Of a stretch of DNA of 35,282 nt, positions 1 through 7,695 are shown in pieces. The notes below the pieces were generated by a model, which was not told the origin of the DNA, did no database searches, and was given only the letters and a program-made list of their open reading frames with translations. Position numbers and translations under genes: made by a program. Source of the DNA: Prochlorococcus sp. AG-363-P06 (GTDB lineage: Bacteria; Cyanobacteriota; Cyanobacteriia; PCC-6307; Cyanobiaceae); contig QCGD01000016.1 in the NCBI GenBank assembly GCA_003280025.1, positions 1-35,282 on the forward strand. The letters run 5' to 3'. The number at the start of each line of letters is the position of its first letter. Position 1 is the first letter of the stretch.

Positions 1-410
1 TTAAGAAGAGCCGAAAAATATTTATCAAAATAAAATAATAATTATTCAAAAAATAAATTTAAGAAGTTTTGCTTATTGTGTTTTTTTTTTATAAGTTTAA
101 ATTTAAAATATTTTAAGAAATAAATTATGCAGACTCACAATAAACAAAATAATAAAAACGAGATCAAAATAAAGTTGATGTTCTTGATAGTTTCTTATGG
201 ATTTTAGGGAAAAAGGAGGTTGAATTTAAATTAACTTTCAACTAAGTTCATTTTGAAGAGATTAATTATTATGAAACATCAAATTGCATTAATTGACTTA
301 TTCTTTATTGTTTAATCCATAAATGATATTTTTTTTCAAAATGAACATTAAAAATAATTTGATCAAGCCAAATACTTCATTTAAATACTTTTTTAAAAAT
401 TAAAAAAAAA
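1..410. other. AT-rich non-coding leader upstream of the Nramp-like gene
   Basis: I see no convincing gene in this stretch. It holds an almost perfect Shine-Dalgarno-like sequence (AAGGAGGT, 213-220) with no usable ORF after it, and a 12-bp perfect inverted repeat (246-257 and 335-346) listed separately. A 14-codon ATG frame lies inside the repeat loop but has nothing to support it. The left edge may cut a gene or its terminator that lies outside the window. Confidence 0.5.
246..346. repeat. 12-bp perfect inverted repeat with ~77-nt loop
   Basis: GTTCATTTTGAA at 246-257 is the exact reverse complement of TTCAAAATGAAC at 335-346. The repeat lies 65 nt before the Nramp-like start codon, so it could fold in the 5' leader or be a binding or mobile-element remnant. 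No known riboswitch consensus was recognised. Function unknown. Confidence 0.5.
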
Positions 411-1715
411 ATGAAACTATCAAAAGGAATTCAAAAAAGTTTAGGTCCAGGAATACTACTTGCTGGAGCAGCTATTGGAGGCTCCCATTTAATGTCATCA
501 ACCACAGCTGGAGCAAGATTTGGATTTTCATTAGTTGGTCTAATCCTACTAACTAATCTATTTAAATATCCATTCTTATTAGTAGGAACTAGATTTACAG
601 CATCTACTGGAAAATCATTATTAGAGGGATTTAAAGAGAGGAATTCTTATTATCTGCCTTTATTTTTAATCGTTAGTTTAATTACAGGGACTTTCACAAT
701 AGCTGCTGTTAGCTTTGTTTCGGGTGTCCTTCTAACAAATATTCCTTTGTTTTCTTCTTTCCCTGCTATGGATCTATCTATAGGAATCTTGGGAGTATCT
801 GGAATGATTTTAATTATTGGTAAATATAAAGCTCTAGATAGAATCTCTAAATTTTTAGTTGCTTTACTAACTTTTTTAACCTTATTTGCAGTTGGATCTC
901 TTTTTTTCAAAGGTTCAATGAATGAATCACTCTTTACCAGTTGGTTTGCTCCTGAGACAAGTCCTTGGAAATTATCAAATTTAATGTTTCTAATACCTTT
1001 GATGGGATGGATGCCTTGCCCCGTAGAATTATGTGTATGGCCATCTTTATGGATGTTCTCAAGAGCAAAAGATTCTCACTATGTTCCAAATGTTAGAGAA
1101 GCTGAATTTGATTTTAATCTTGGTTACATAATTACAGTAATTACAGCTATTCTGTTTTTAACTCTTGGAGCAATAACAATGTATGGAACTGGGGATGGAA
1201 TGCTCTCTGGGACAGGAGTATCCTTTGCTCAGAAGTTAATATTACTTTATACAAAATCTATTGGGGAATGGTCTAAATGGATAATTATTCCAGCATCTTT
1301 TGCAGCAATGTTTAGCACGACAATTACATGTCTAGATGCATATCCAAGAAGTATCTCTGCGATTCAAGGCTTAATGAAAGGGACTGATTTGGGACATATG
1401 GATTCAAGTTCAGAGCGAAATAGATTTCAAAATTGGATGATTCTTCATATCTTTGCATCTTTGTTAGCTCTGCTGGTGGCAAAATCGGGAGGAATAGGCG
1501 TTAAAGACTTTGTCTTTACGGCTATGTCAGGAAGTTTTTTAGCCGCACCATTATTTGCTTGGATGGCAATGGATACTATTAATAGTAATTTAGTCCCAGT
1601 TCAAAATAGATACGGATCATTTTTGAAAACTCTATGTTGGATAGGATTGTTTTTCTTAACTATATTTAGTTTGCTATTCATTGCAAATTCATTTTTTGGC
1701 ATTGGAGTTGATTAA
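411..1715 (+). CDS. Nramp-related divalent metal transporter-like membrane protein
   Basis: A 434-residue, very hydrophobic protein with about 11 membrane segments. The N-terminus (GPGILLAGAAIGGSHLMSS, residues 12-30) aligns with the Nramp TM1 region, and GWMPCPVEL (199-207) falls where the TM6 metal-binding helix is expected. In classical Mn/Fe Nramp proteins these helices carry DPGN and MPHN. Here the positions read GGSH and MPCP, so the canonical Asp, Asn and His ligands are absent while Met and a Cys remain. This points to a divergent branch of the superfamily. The substrate cannot be named from sequence. The ATG follows an A-rich stretch without a clear ribosome-binding site. It stands alone, with a 178-bp gap before the next gene. 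Fold assignment is fairly sure, substrate is not. Confidence 0.75.
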   Translation: MKLSKGIQKSLGPGILLAGAAIGGSHLMSSTTAGARFGFSLVGLILLTNLFKYPFLLVGTRFTASTGKSLLEGFKERNSYYLPLFLIVSLITGTFTIAAVSFVSGVLLTNIPLFSSFPAMDLSIGILGVSGMILIIGKYKALDRISKFLVALLTFLTLFAVGSLFFKGSMNESLFTSWFAPETSPWKLSNLMFLIPLMGWMPCPVELCVWPSLWMFSRAKDSHYVPNVREAEFDFNLGYIITVITAILFLTLGAITMYGTGDGMLSGTGVSFAQKLILLYTKSIGEWSKWIIIPASFAAMFSTTITCLDAYPRSISAIQGLMKGTDLGHMDSSSERNRFQNWMILHIFASLLALLVAKSGGIGVKDFVFTAMSGSFLAAPLFAWMAMDTINSNLVPVQNRYGSFLKTLCWIGLFFLTIFSLLFIANSFFGIGVD

Positions 1716-1893
1716 CCTCCTTTTAATTCTTCAATAGTTAAAAACTTTATAGATCAAGTTTGATAAATTTGTTGTAAGCATTAAATATGGGAAAAAATAT
1801 TTTAAGATTTGATTTTTTTTAAAAGTTAGTTGGCTATGCAATTAAATAATGTTATTTTTAAATTTAAAAAATAAGAAAATTTATTATCGATGT

Positions 1894-2280
1894 ATGAAAA
1901 TATTTAGTTTTAAAAACAAATTTATTTATACTTTTTTAGATTTTTTTGCAAGAGTTTCAATTTCAGCGATTTTTATAACTGCGATTACTGATAAAGTAAA
2001 TAATTTTGCAAAAACAGTTGAATATATTTCTTCTAGGGGTATTCCTGATCCAATTGCCTCAATCTTATTAATTGGATCAGTTGTCTGCCTTACTTTAGGC
2101 TCTGGCTTTTTTATTTTTGGAGAAAATCAAAAAATTGGAGCAGCTTTTTTATTACTTTTTCTAATTCCAACAACAATAATATTTCATGTATTTCCATTTC
2201 ATCTAAAATCAGTGCTTATAAATCTAGGATTGATTGGAGGATTACTTATTACTGCTTTACGAGATTCGAAATATAAATAG
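1894..2280 (+). CDS. DoxX family small membrane protein
   Basis: A 128-residue protein with four hydrophobic segments. The order and content fit the DoxX family: a first helix ending in a short polar loop with VEYISSRGIPDP, a glycine-rich second helix (LGSGFFIFGE), and a third and fourth helix around a HVFPFH motif. DoxX-type proteins are linked to redox processes at the membrane, but a specific reaction is not known for most members. The ATG at 1894 (MKIFSFKN) is preferred over an upstream ATG at 1849, because the extra 15 residues are Lys/Asn/Tyr-rich and look like non-coding AT sequence. Flanking gaps suggest a single-gene transcript. Confidence 0.7.
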   Translation: MKIFSFKNKFIYTFLDFFARVSISAIFITAITDKVNNFAKTVEYISSRGIPDPIASILLIGSVVCLTLGSGFFIFGENQKIGAAFLLLFLIPTTIIFHVFPFHLKSVLINLGLIGGLLITALRDSKYK

Positions 2281-2456
2281 GTATTAATTAAATAATAAAG
2301 TAAATTAATTCTTTAGCAATTTTGAGATAGAAAGACTTTTTTTAACCATAAAAATAGCTCATATCATTACAAAAAATTCTCTTAATTGATAAATTAGCAA
2401 TTTCAATTCTATAAAAAATATTCTTGCGAGCTTCTTTTTTACTTCCAAAAAAGTTT

Positions 2457-2486
2457 TTGAAAAACTTTACTAGTGCCTAATATAAT
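2457..2486 (+). promoter_or_regulatory. Putative sigma-70 promoter for the double protease gene
   Basis: TTGAAA (2457-2462) and TATAAT (2481-2486) are separated by 18 bp, about 50 nt before the start codon at 2537. The -35 overlaps a small palindrome (AAGTTTTT..AAAAACTT), which could be an operator or chance AT symmetry. Confidence 0.5.
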
Positions 2487-2536
2487 CTTATTAAAGTAAG
2501 TAGATTCTTAGGCTCAAATACATTAGAATATTTTTC

Positions 2537-4816
2537 ATGAAAAAAGCTGTTACTAATTGCTTAAGATGCGGAGCTCCTATAAATCCTCCTAAAAGTGGAC
2601 ACTATAATTGTGAATTTTGTGGAGCACCATATTTTGCAGGAGGAATATTTGCGAGAAGCGTGCATTATGTAAAAAGTGTTTCTGAAACTCAAGGATTTAA
2701 TTCTTCAATAGTTATTCCAGCAGGATTAGGAAGTATTTTATTAGCATTGTTAATTTTTAGATATCCTTCTTTCCAAAAAAATCAAGATCAAAATATACCC
2801 GTAAATTTTAATAAATGTAGCAATAAAGAAAATTCAACTCAGAAAGTATTTAAAAAAACTATTGATGGAGTTGTTGGAGTAACAACAAATTCTGGCATAG
2901 GTTCGGGTTTTATTATTCGTCATAAAAATAATAAGTCCTATATACTTACCAATTCTCATGTAATCAAAGGATCTAGAAAGGTAAAAGTTACTTTGAAAAA
3001 TGGATATACAAATTCTGCGATAGTAATTTCAGATGCTGGAGATAACTATCCAATTAATGATTTAGCTATTCTTGAGGTAAATGGAAAAATTGGAAAAGTT
3101 TTAAATTTAAATCATAATCTTCCAAGTATTGGAAGTAATGTAATAGCGATAGGATCACCAGAAGGGTTAGATTTTACTCTTACTAGAGGCATAGTTAGTT
3201 CATTGAGAGAGCAGGGCAATATTATTCAATCTGATGTTGCCTTAAACCCAGGAAATTCAGGGGGACCACTTATTGATGAATACGGATGTGTTACAGGTAT
3301 TAATACAATGGGACTTATTGAATCTGAAGGCCTAAACTTCGCTATATCAGCAAAAAGAATCAAGTCTTACATAGATACACAAAAATATCTCGATCTAACC
3401 CTAAATCGAACTCCAAAACGATCACAAATAACAACTAATCAAAGATTTATTGGAAATTTAGGTAATACTAAATCGGCGGCTTACAAAAGAGCCAAAAAAA
3501 TAATGGACCCTGATCTCTACTTGACTTACAGGATTACTGAAAGAATTTTAGAATCAAATAATATTAAAAGACCGATAAGAATAGCTGTTAGAAAAGGAGC
3601 TGATTGCATAGGAACACTTGGCTTAGATCCAAATAGTAGTAAATGCTGGTCAGCTCAGTTACTACCAGACATAGATAAAATTACAAACTTTGATATTTGG
3701 GCATCTCAAGTTATTAATACTATGGCAGGTCAAGCTAATGCTTTTGCAAATAGCGATTCTGGATTTTTATTCGTTAACAAAGCATTATTAAAAGAACTAA
3801 AGGGACGTCCTGAGCAATTAGCTTGTGTCATTTCTCATGAATTAGCACATATAACTCAAAATCATACTGAGGCGAAAAGAAAGGCACGTTTTAAATATGA
3901 TTCGATAGCAGCTTCAAGAATCTCTGAAAGGATAGTGAAATTAAAGAAAAGACAACAAGGTAATAATTTTATGGCAGCCGTGATAGCAGGTATTTCAGAT
4001 AGTTACTCAGGTACTAATACTTCAGTTAATCAATTATCAAATCGAATTGCTTTGAATAATCTTGCATCTCAAATGTTAGCTCCACAGATAATTGAAAAAG
4101 CCATGAAATATTCACCCGTAATTGCAAAATCAATTACTAAAATGCAAGGATTAAGTCCAGAATATGTGAACAAAGGATTCAGCTATCTTGATAGCTACTT
4201 AAGAGATTCAACACTTTCTCTAACTGCTTTTAGCAGAGGTCTTGAATATGAGGCAGATTTATTAGGTACTCAATATGCCGCGAGTGCAGGGTTTGATGAA
4301 AAAAAATGTCTGAAATTATGGACAGAAACAATGCCTCATGATACTGATAAATTAGTTGCAAGATTACTGCCTCCAGGAATCTCTGATCCAGGTAAAAAGC
4401 AACCTGAAATATTCATTAACAAGAAAAAAAACCAAGAATTAGAGTATGACCCAGATTGTAAAGTTAGATACAAAGTAAGAGCGGATAGGTTACTTGAACG
4501 AAAATGTAAACTAATTGCAAAAGGAGAAATAAAACCTTCAGAGAAAATAAGTGATGAAACCTTAGAGATACTAAGTACTCATCCAAGTGATGAAAGGAGA
4601 GCTAATGCTATAAGAGAACATATTGAAAATAAAAATTTATTTAATATATTTAGAGCTGCTGGGAAGCAAAACAGATCGAAGAATACCATGAGAGATTGGA
4701 GCTATGATAAAGATTCAGATAGTCTTGTCATTTCTGACATTGAAAAAGATCCTAAACTAGTTGGTTTAGGAAAAACAGGCACAACTGGAATTAATATTGA
4801 TAAATTTTTAGATTAG
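2537..4816 (+). CDS. Zinc-ribbon / membrane / HtrA-like serine protease / M48 metalloprotease fusion
   Basis: One 759-residue chain with four recognisable parts. Residues 8-28 form a CxxC...CxxC zinc ribbon (Cys8, 11, 25, 28). Residues 57-75 form a single membrane segment. Residues about 105-285 are a trypsin-fold HtrA/Deg-like protease with a visible triad: His141 in TNSHV, Asp175 in NDLAIL, Ser241 in NPGNSGGP. No PDZ domain follows it. Residues about 320-640 are an M48 peptidase with HELAH (434-438) and the third metal ligand probably Glu570 in SRGLEYEAD. All catalytic residues are present in both domains, so both should be active. Topology of the zinc ribbon relative to the proteases is unclear. 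The likely role is membrane-associated protein quality control; this is inference. The ATG at 2537 gives the ribbon intact and sits behind a good promoter. Confidence 0.85.
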   Translation: MKKAVTNCLRCGAPINPPKSGHYNCEFCGAPYFAGGIFARSVHYVKSVSETQGFNSSIVIPAGLGSILLALLIFRYPSFQKNQDQNIPVNFNKCSNKENSTQKVFKKTIDGVVGVTTNSGIGSGFIIRHKNNKSYILTNSHVIKGSRKVKVTLKNGYTNSAIVISDAGDNYPINDLAILEVNGKIGKVLNLNHNLPSIGSNVIAIGSPEGLDFTLTRGIVSSLREQGNIIQSDVALNPGNSGGPLIDEYGCVTGINTMGLIESEGLNFAISAKRIKSYIDTQKYLDLTLNRTPKRSQITTNQRFIGNLGNTKSAAYKRAKKIMDPDLYLTYRITERILESNNIKRPIRIAVRKGADCIGTLGLDPNSSKCWSAQLLPDIDKITNFDIWASQVINTMAGQANAFANSDSGFLFVNKALLKELKGRPEQLACVISHELAHITQNHTEAKRKARFKYDSIAASRISERIVKLKKRQQGNNFMAAVIAGISDSYSGTNTSVNQLSNRIALNNLASQMLAPQIIEKAMKYSPVIAKSITKMQGLSPEYVNKGFSYLDSYLRDSTLSLTAFSRGLEYEADLLGTQYAASAGFDEKKCLKLWTETMPHDTDKLVARLLPPGISDPGKKQPEIFINKKKNQELEYDPDCKVRYKVRADRLLERKCKLIAKGEIKPSEKISDETLEILSTHPSDERRANAIREHIENKNLFNIFRAAGKQNRSKNTMRDWSYDKDSDSLVISDIEKDPKLVGLGKTGTTGINIDKFLD

Positions 4817-5159
4817 AAGTATTTATCTTATTAAAAAAAGCTCCTTCTTTAGTGAAATAGTATCTCAGAGCAAAAAGCTTAAGAAATAAAAATAGAAATT
4901 GGATAGAAAGGTATTTTCATGAAATGAAGAGAGATGGTTCTTTTGAAGTAGGATGAAAATATTTTGGAATTTGGTTTTTAATTTATTTTTTTATTCAAGT
5001 ATATAGAGTGTAGTATAAATAGGCTAATTCCCCCTTGTTTTAGATCTACTGTCAATCAATACAATTATGCCACCAACTGTTTTTCAAATTTACTTAAGGT
5101 GTCTTTTGTAAAAACATTGCATAGTTCTGTTGATGAACTTCTACAGTTTTTGTGAAAAG

Positions 5160-5178
5160 TCCAACCGATTGGATTTTT
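5160..5178 (+). terminator. Weak stem-loop with T5 tail
   Basis: TCCAA (5160-5164), loop CCGA, TTGGA (5169-5173), then TTTTT (5174-5178). The stem is short and AT-rich, so it would be a weak intrinsic terminator, possibly ending a small transcript that starts near 5025. Confidence 0.3.
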
Positions 5179-5225
5179 GGATTTAGGGGCATGTGTTAAA
5201 TGTTCTTAAATGGCTATTTTTCTTC

Positions 5226-5346
5226 TAAACCCCTTGCTAGTAATAGGTTTATTGAAAATGATTAAATCTATTAAGTATTGCCTGATACTTTATAAGAAAA
5301 CCTAATAATAGTTATAGGCTATATAAGAAATTAGTAGAGGGGTTTA
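5226..5346 (+). promoter_or_regulatory. Long-range inverted repeat covering a micro-ORF ribosome-binding site
   Basis: TAAACCCCT (5226-5234) is an exact reverse complement of AGGGGTTTA (5338-5346). The right arm contains the purine-rich AGAGGGG that would serve as the ribosome-binding site for the ATG at 5351. If the RNA folds this way the site is hidden. Smaller hairpins lie in the loop, including AGGTTT against AAACCT. This is seen directly as base pairing potential; the regulatory meaning is inference. Confidence 0.4.
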
Positions 5347-5350
5347 AAAA

Positions 5351-5413
5351 ATGAAAAGGTTATTTGATTTATTGGATACTTTTATAGCTATTTTAAAAGA
5401 AGTAATCAAATGA
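5351..5413 (+). CDS. Possible 20-residue amphipathic micro-protein
   Basis: An ATG frame of 20 codons (begins MKRLFDLLDTF, ends KEVIK) follows AGAGGGG by about 8 nt. The peptide has charged residues spaced between Leu, Ile and Phe in a pattern that gives an amphipathic helix, as in membrane-active toxic or signalling peptides. The ribosome-binding site lies in one arm of a 9-bp inverted repeat. No family was recognised, and AT-rich DNA makes such short frames by chance often, so coding status is uncertain. Confidence 0.3.
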   Translation: MKRLFDLLDTFIAILKEVIK

Positions 5414-5542
5414 TATAGGTCTTATTTTTGATGTATGTCTTTATGACATATTAAATCGCATCTTCAAATCTATTCTAGGCTAAAGTGATGGTTCGTATTG
5501 AATAAAAGAGCCCTGATTTATTTAGTTTAAGATTGTAAATAA

Positions 5543-5770
5543 CTAATTTTCTATACCTACTGCTTCTTTTTGTTCCGCTAGTCGTTTTTTTAGAATTGCA
5601 TAAGCTTGTGAAGCCCATTTTCGAGAAATATCAAATTCAGAATCTAACTTCTTTTTAAGTGATTTCCTTATTTTAAATACTTCTTCGATGCCTAGATAAA
5701 TTATTACCAGCACCTTAGTTACGTTTAGTGCAACACCTGCTATCTTTTCAATTCTTTGATCATTTTGCAT
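5543..5770 (-). CDS. Small membrane-anchored hypothetical protein
   Basis: A 75-residue protein beginning MQNDQRIEKIAG. Residues about 8-28 are hydrophobic (GVALNVTKVLVIIYLGI) and the remainder is a highly charged Lys/Arg/Glu-rich helix. I do not recognise a family. The ATG at 5770 is chosen because GGAAGG lies 4 nt before it; an in-frame TTG four codons upstream would overlap that site. It is isolated on the minus strand, with a long hairpin (5811-5850) in its likely 5' leader. Confidence 0.55.
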   Translation of the reverse strand: MQNDQRIEKIAGVALNVTKVLVIIYLGIEEVFKIRKSLKKKLDSEFDISRKWASQAYAILKKRLAEQKEAVGIEN

Positions 5771-5810
5771 TTTGCCTTCCAATTTCTTAATTAAGTTTTA
5801 GTTGTTTTAA

Positions 5811-5850
5811 TAAATGACCCTGAAACGGAACGATGCTTCAAGGTCATTTA
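5811..5850. promoter_or_regulatory. Strong imperfect hairpin upstream of the small membrane-protein gene
   Basis: TAAATGACC (5811-5819) pairs with GGTCATTTA (5842-5850); after one mismatch TGAA (5821-5824) pairs with TTCA (5837-5840), leaving a 12-nt loop with CGGAACG. Read on the minus strand it lies 41 nt before the ATG at 5770, so it may be a leader element or terminator/attenuator. Read on the plus strand it could end or begin a small RNA. Not matched to a known RNA family. Confidence 0.45.
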
Positions 5851-5872
5851 TGTTGAGAGTAAGAAGTATGCA

Positions 5873-5933
5873 AGACATCAATCCCCATTAATGTCTTTCT
5901 CTCTGGCTGGATAGATTCGATACCTAAACTATC
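5873..5933 (+). ncRNA. Two further adjacent hairpins, possible small RNA
   Basis: AGACATcAAT (5873-5882) folds on ATTaATGTCT (5887-5896) with a CCCC loop and is followed by a pyrimidine run. A little further on, GGATAG (about 5910-5915) can pair with CTATCC (about 5928-5933). Together with the 5811-5850 hairpin this makes three stem-loops in about 120 nt without a protein gene. Boundaries and strand are uncertain. Confidence 0.25.
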
Positions 5934-5965
5934 CAATTCTCGTAAAATTAGCAGAGGTAAAAAAT

Positions 5966-6034
5966 ATGTCTCGCAAATGTTTTGGGGATCATATATTTGA
6001 AATAACAAAAAAAGCCATTAAAGAGATAATTTAA
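5966..6034 (+). CDS. Possible 22-residue micro-protein
   Basis: An ATG frame of 22 codons (begins MSRKCFGDHIF, ends KEII) follows AGAGG by 8 nt. The peptide is basic with an amphipathic C-terminal half (EITKKAIKEII). No family was recognised. It is listed because of the good ribosome-binding site and its place in an otherwise gene-free stretch; it may be chance. Confidence 0.22.
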   Translation: MSRKCFGDHIFEITKKAIKEII

Positions 6035-6130
6035 GGTTCAAACAATTCAAATTTTTTACTTAAAAGTGATCTGTTTCCTAGACTATAGTCGCTAACATGG
6101 TCCTGCATTTGGTACTGTACACAAAATCTT

Positions 6131-6184
6131 TAAAATAAAATTACCTACCAAATGCCTGTTATAGCAAGCAGTCTGATAGGTAAC
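6131..6184 (-). terminator. Intrinsic terminator after the 6S RNA
   Basis: On the minus strand TTACCTATCA pairs with TGGTAGGTAA over 10 positions (one G-U), with further pairing inside, followed by TTTTATTTTA (6140-6131). It is a good intrinsic terminator for the RNA transcribed from upstream on the minus strand. Confidence 0.6.
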
Positions 6185-6352
6185 ACCGAATCGCCGTCAG
6201 TTCTCTGATGCATCGACCTGGAAAAGCCAGAAGAGGAGACAAAGTGAGCTTTCGTTTCCGGTTACAAGACCGGTTTACTGCCACGTCACGACAGTATCCT
6301 CATGTCGAAAGAGAGTCAGATCAGAGCACATAAAGAAGAACTTAACCAAAGA
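6141..6352 (-). ncRNA. ssaA: Probable 6S RNA
   Basis: The region just downstream of purK is much richer in G+C than its surroundings and does not code for protein. Read on the minus strand, a 5' segment GTGCTCTGAT (6329-6320) pairs with ATCAGAGAAC (6209-6200) with one mismatch, enclosing about 110 nt of partly paired sequence, as the closing stem and open bubble of 6S RNA would. A -10-like TAATAC (6364-6359) suggests a start near 6352. A strong hairpin (6184-6141) followed by TTTTATTTTA forms the 3' end. It is established that the cyanobacterial 6S gene (ssaA) lies next to purK, which matches the position. 6S RNA binds the housekeeping RNA polymerase and tunes transcription. Ends are approximate, and identity rests on location plus fold, not on alignment. 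Confidence 0.65.
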
Positions 6353-6380
6353 CTCAGTGTATTAACTTTAACTTATTTTT

Positions 6381-7572
6381 TTATTCATGTGGAGAAGGCC
6401 ATATGTCTCTTACCTTCGTTAATATTTCTTGGGATTCCTCATATCTTTCTAAATGAGTTTTACCATTTAACAAGAATGTAATATGAGCCATTTTTCTTCC
6501 CGGGGTTTCCTGAGATTTACCGTACAAATGCAAATTAGAACCATTTATTTTAGATAACATTTTGATTCGTGCTTCTATTGAGGTTGGGAAATCATTTTTT
6601 AATCCAAGCAAATTTATCATAATTGCGCCTTCACAGTTCATTTTAATTTCAGGTGGTTTAATACCAGAAGAAATACAAACATATTGATCAAACTGACTTG
6701 AAGAACACGCTTCAATAGAGAAATGAGCAGAATTATGAGTTCTAGGAGCTATTTCATTAATTAATAGGCCATTAACTCCATAAAAAAATTCAATTCCCAA
6801 AACTCCTACATAGTTAAGTTGATTTACTATTGAAGAAAAAATATTTAGCGCAAATAAATTTAAATCATAATCTGTTGAGGCAGGAGACAATACCCAATCA
6901 CAAACGTGATTTGATTGGAACGTTTCTACTATTGGAAATACTCTTATCTTGCCATTATGATCTCTAGAACCTACAAGAGCTAACTCATGTTCAAAATCTA
7001 TCCATTCCTCAATTAACCATTCATCAGAATTATTCTCAGTCAAAAAATAATCTAGTTCTTCTTTATTTTTTATTTTTTTTATTGCCTTTACCATCGTATC
7101 CTCCTTTATTTGATTTTGCCATAAGAGGAAAACTCCAATTTTGAATTTCCTCTTCCGAGAGACTTTTAAGGTCTTTAATAGAAATCCATTTTGGGCTCGG
7201 AATATTAATACTATCTATTAATTTTTTTTGAGAAATCCTATCTACTAAAGGTTTAATTGCATCAAGGCTAGGAATAAAAATGTTTTTGGTATCAATTAAA
7301 TTTAATTTATCAATTTTTATCCATTCATTTTCAAAAATTATTCTTTCACACTCATTTATTAAGGACTTATTTCCATTTATCTGTAAAGGATCCTCTTCTA
7401 TTACATAATCCGCTTTAAAACCTGCAGGATCGTTAGAAGATTTTGTTTGCACACATACTTCTAAACCTCTATTTTTTGCTGCTTCAGTTAACATCAACGC
7501 AAGTTGGCCACCACCAATTATTCCTAGAGAATAATTTTTATGTCTATTGTTTATATTTTTTTTAAAGCTCAT
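6381..7572 (-). pseudogene. purK: PurK, N5-carboxyaminoimidazole ribonucleotide synthase, frameshifted
   Basis: PurK is an ATP-grasp enzyme of purine synthesis that carboxylates AIR with bicarbonate. The N-terminal part (start 7572) has the GIIGGGQLALML motif and ends after KGGYDGKGN. The rest, in another frame, runs from KNKEELDYF through NEIAPRTHNSAHFSIEAC to the C-terminal GKMAHI-like region (GRKMAHITFL). The frames join in an A8 run on the coding strand (plus-strand T8 at 7073-7080). Removing one A gives the continuous sequence GKGNKKIKNKEELDYF and a normal 396-residue PurK. Apart from this one base all expected motifs are intact. This looks like a recent mutation or a homopolymer sequencing error, or slippage-tolerant expression. 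It diverges from aroB across 123 bp and runs toward the 6S RNA gene. Confidence 0.88.
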
Positions 7573-7695
7573 AAAATGATTTTATTATGATTTTAAATTC
7601 TTAACAACTGATTTTGAAGTATTTTTGGAGCTTAATTTTTGCTAGTATGTATTATTAAATTGGAATATTTATAAATCTAATATAGGTAATTAATC

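Larger units (their letters stand above)
4817..5542. other. Gene-poor, structure-rich intergenic region
   Basis: Over 700 bp with no conventional gene. It holds a small stem-loop followed by T5 (5160-5178), a 9-bp long-range inverted repeat (5226-5234 with 5338-5346), nested smaller hairpins such as AAGTAT..ATACTT near 5274-5290, and short ATG frames at 5200-5265 (21 codons) and 5351-5413 (20 codons). A possible -10 (TATAAA, 5014-5019) could start a transcript through the area. It probably carries one or more small RNAs or micro-protein messages, but I cannot name a family. Confidence 0.45.

Noticed and set aside
213-220. Perfect Shine-Dalgarno sequence as sign of an unlisted gene
   Set aside because: No start codon with a meaningful frame follows at a workable distance.
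650-910. 86-codon minus-strand frame inside the Nramp-like gene
   Set aside because: Antisense shadow of a clearly conserved membrane protein; its Lys/Ile/Pro-rich composition is what reverse reading of hydrophobic codons gives.
5200-5265. 21-codon frame MFLNGYFSS...
   Set aside because: No ribosome-binding site and it overlaps the left arm of the inverted repeat; probably chance.
6190-6345. tRNA, tmRNA or SRP RNA in the G+C-rich patch
   Set aside because: No T-arm GTTCRA motif with cloverleaf, no tmRNA tag frame, and no SRP GGAA/GCAG core was found; position and fold fit 6S RNA better.
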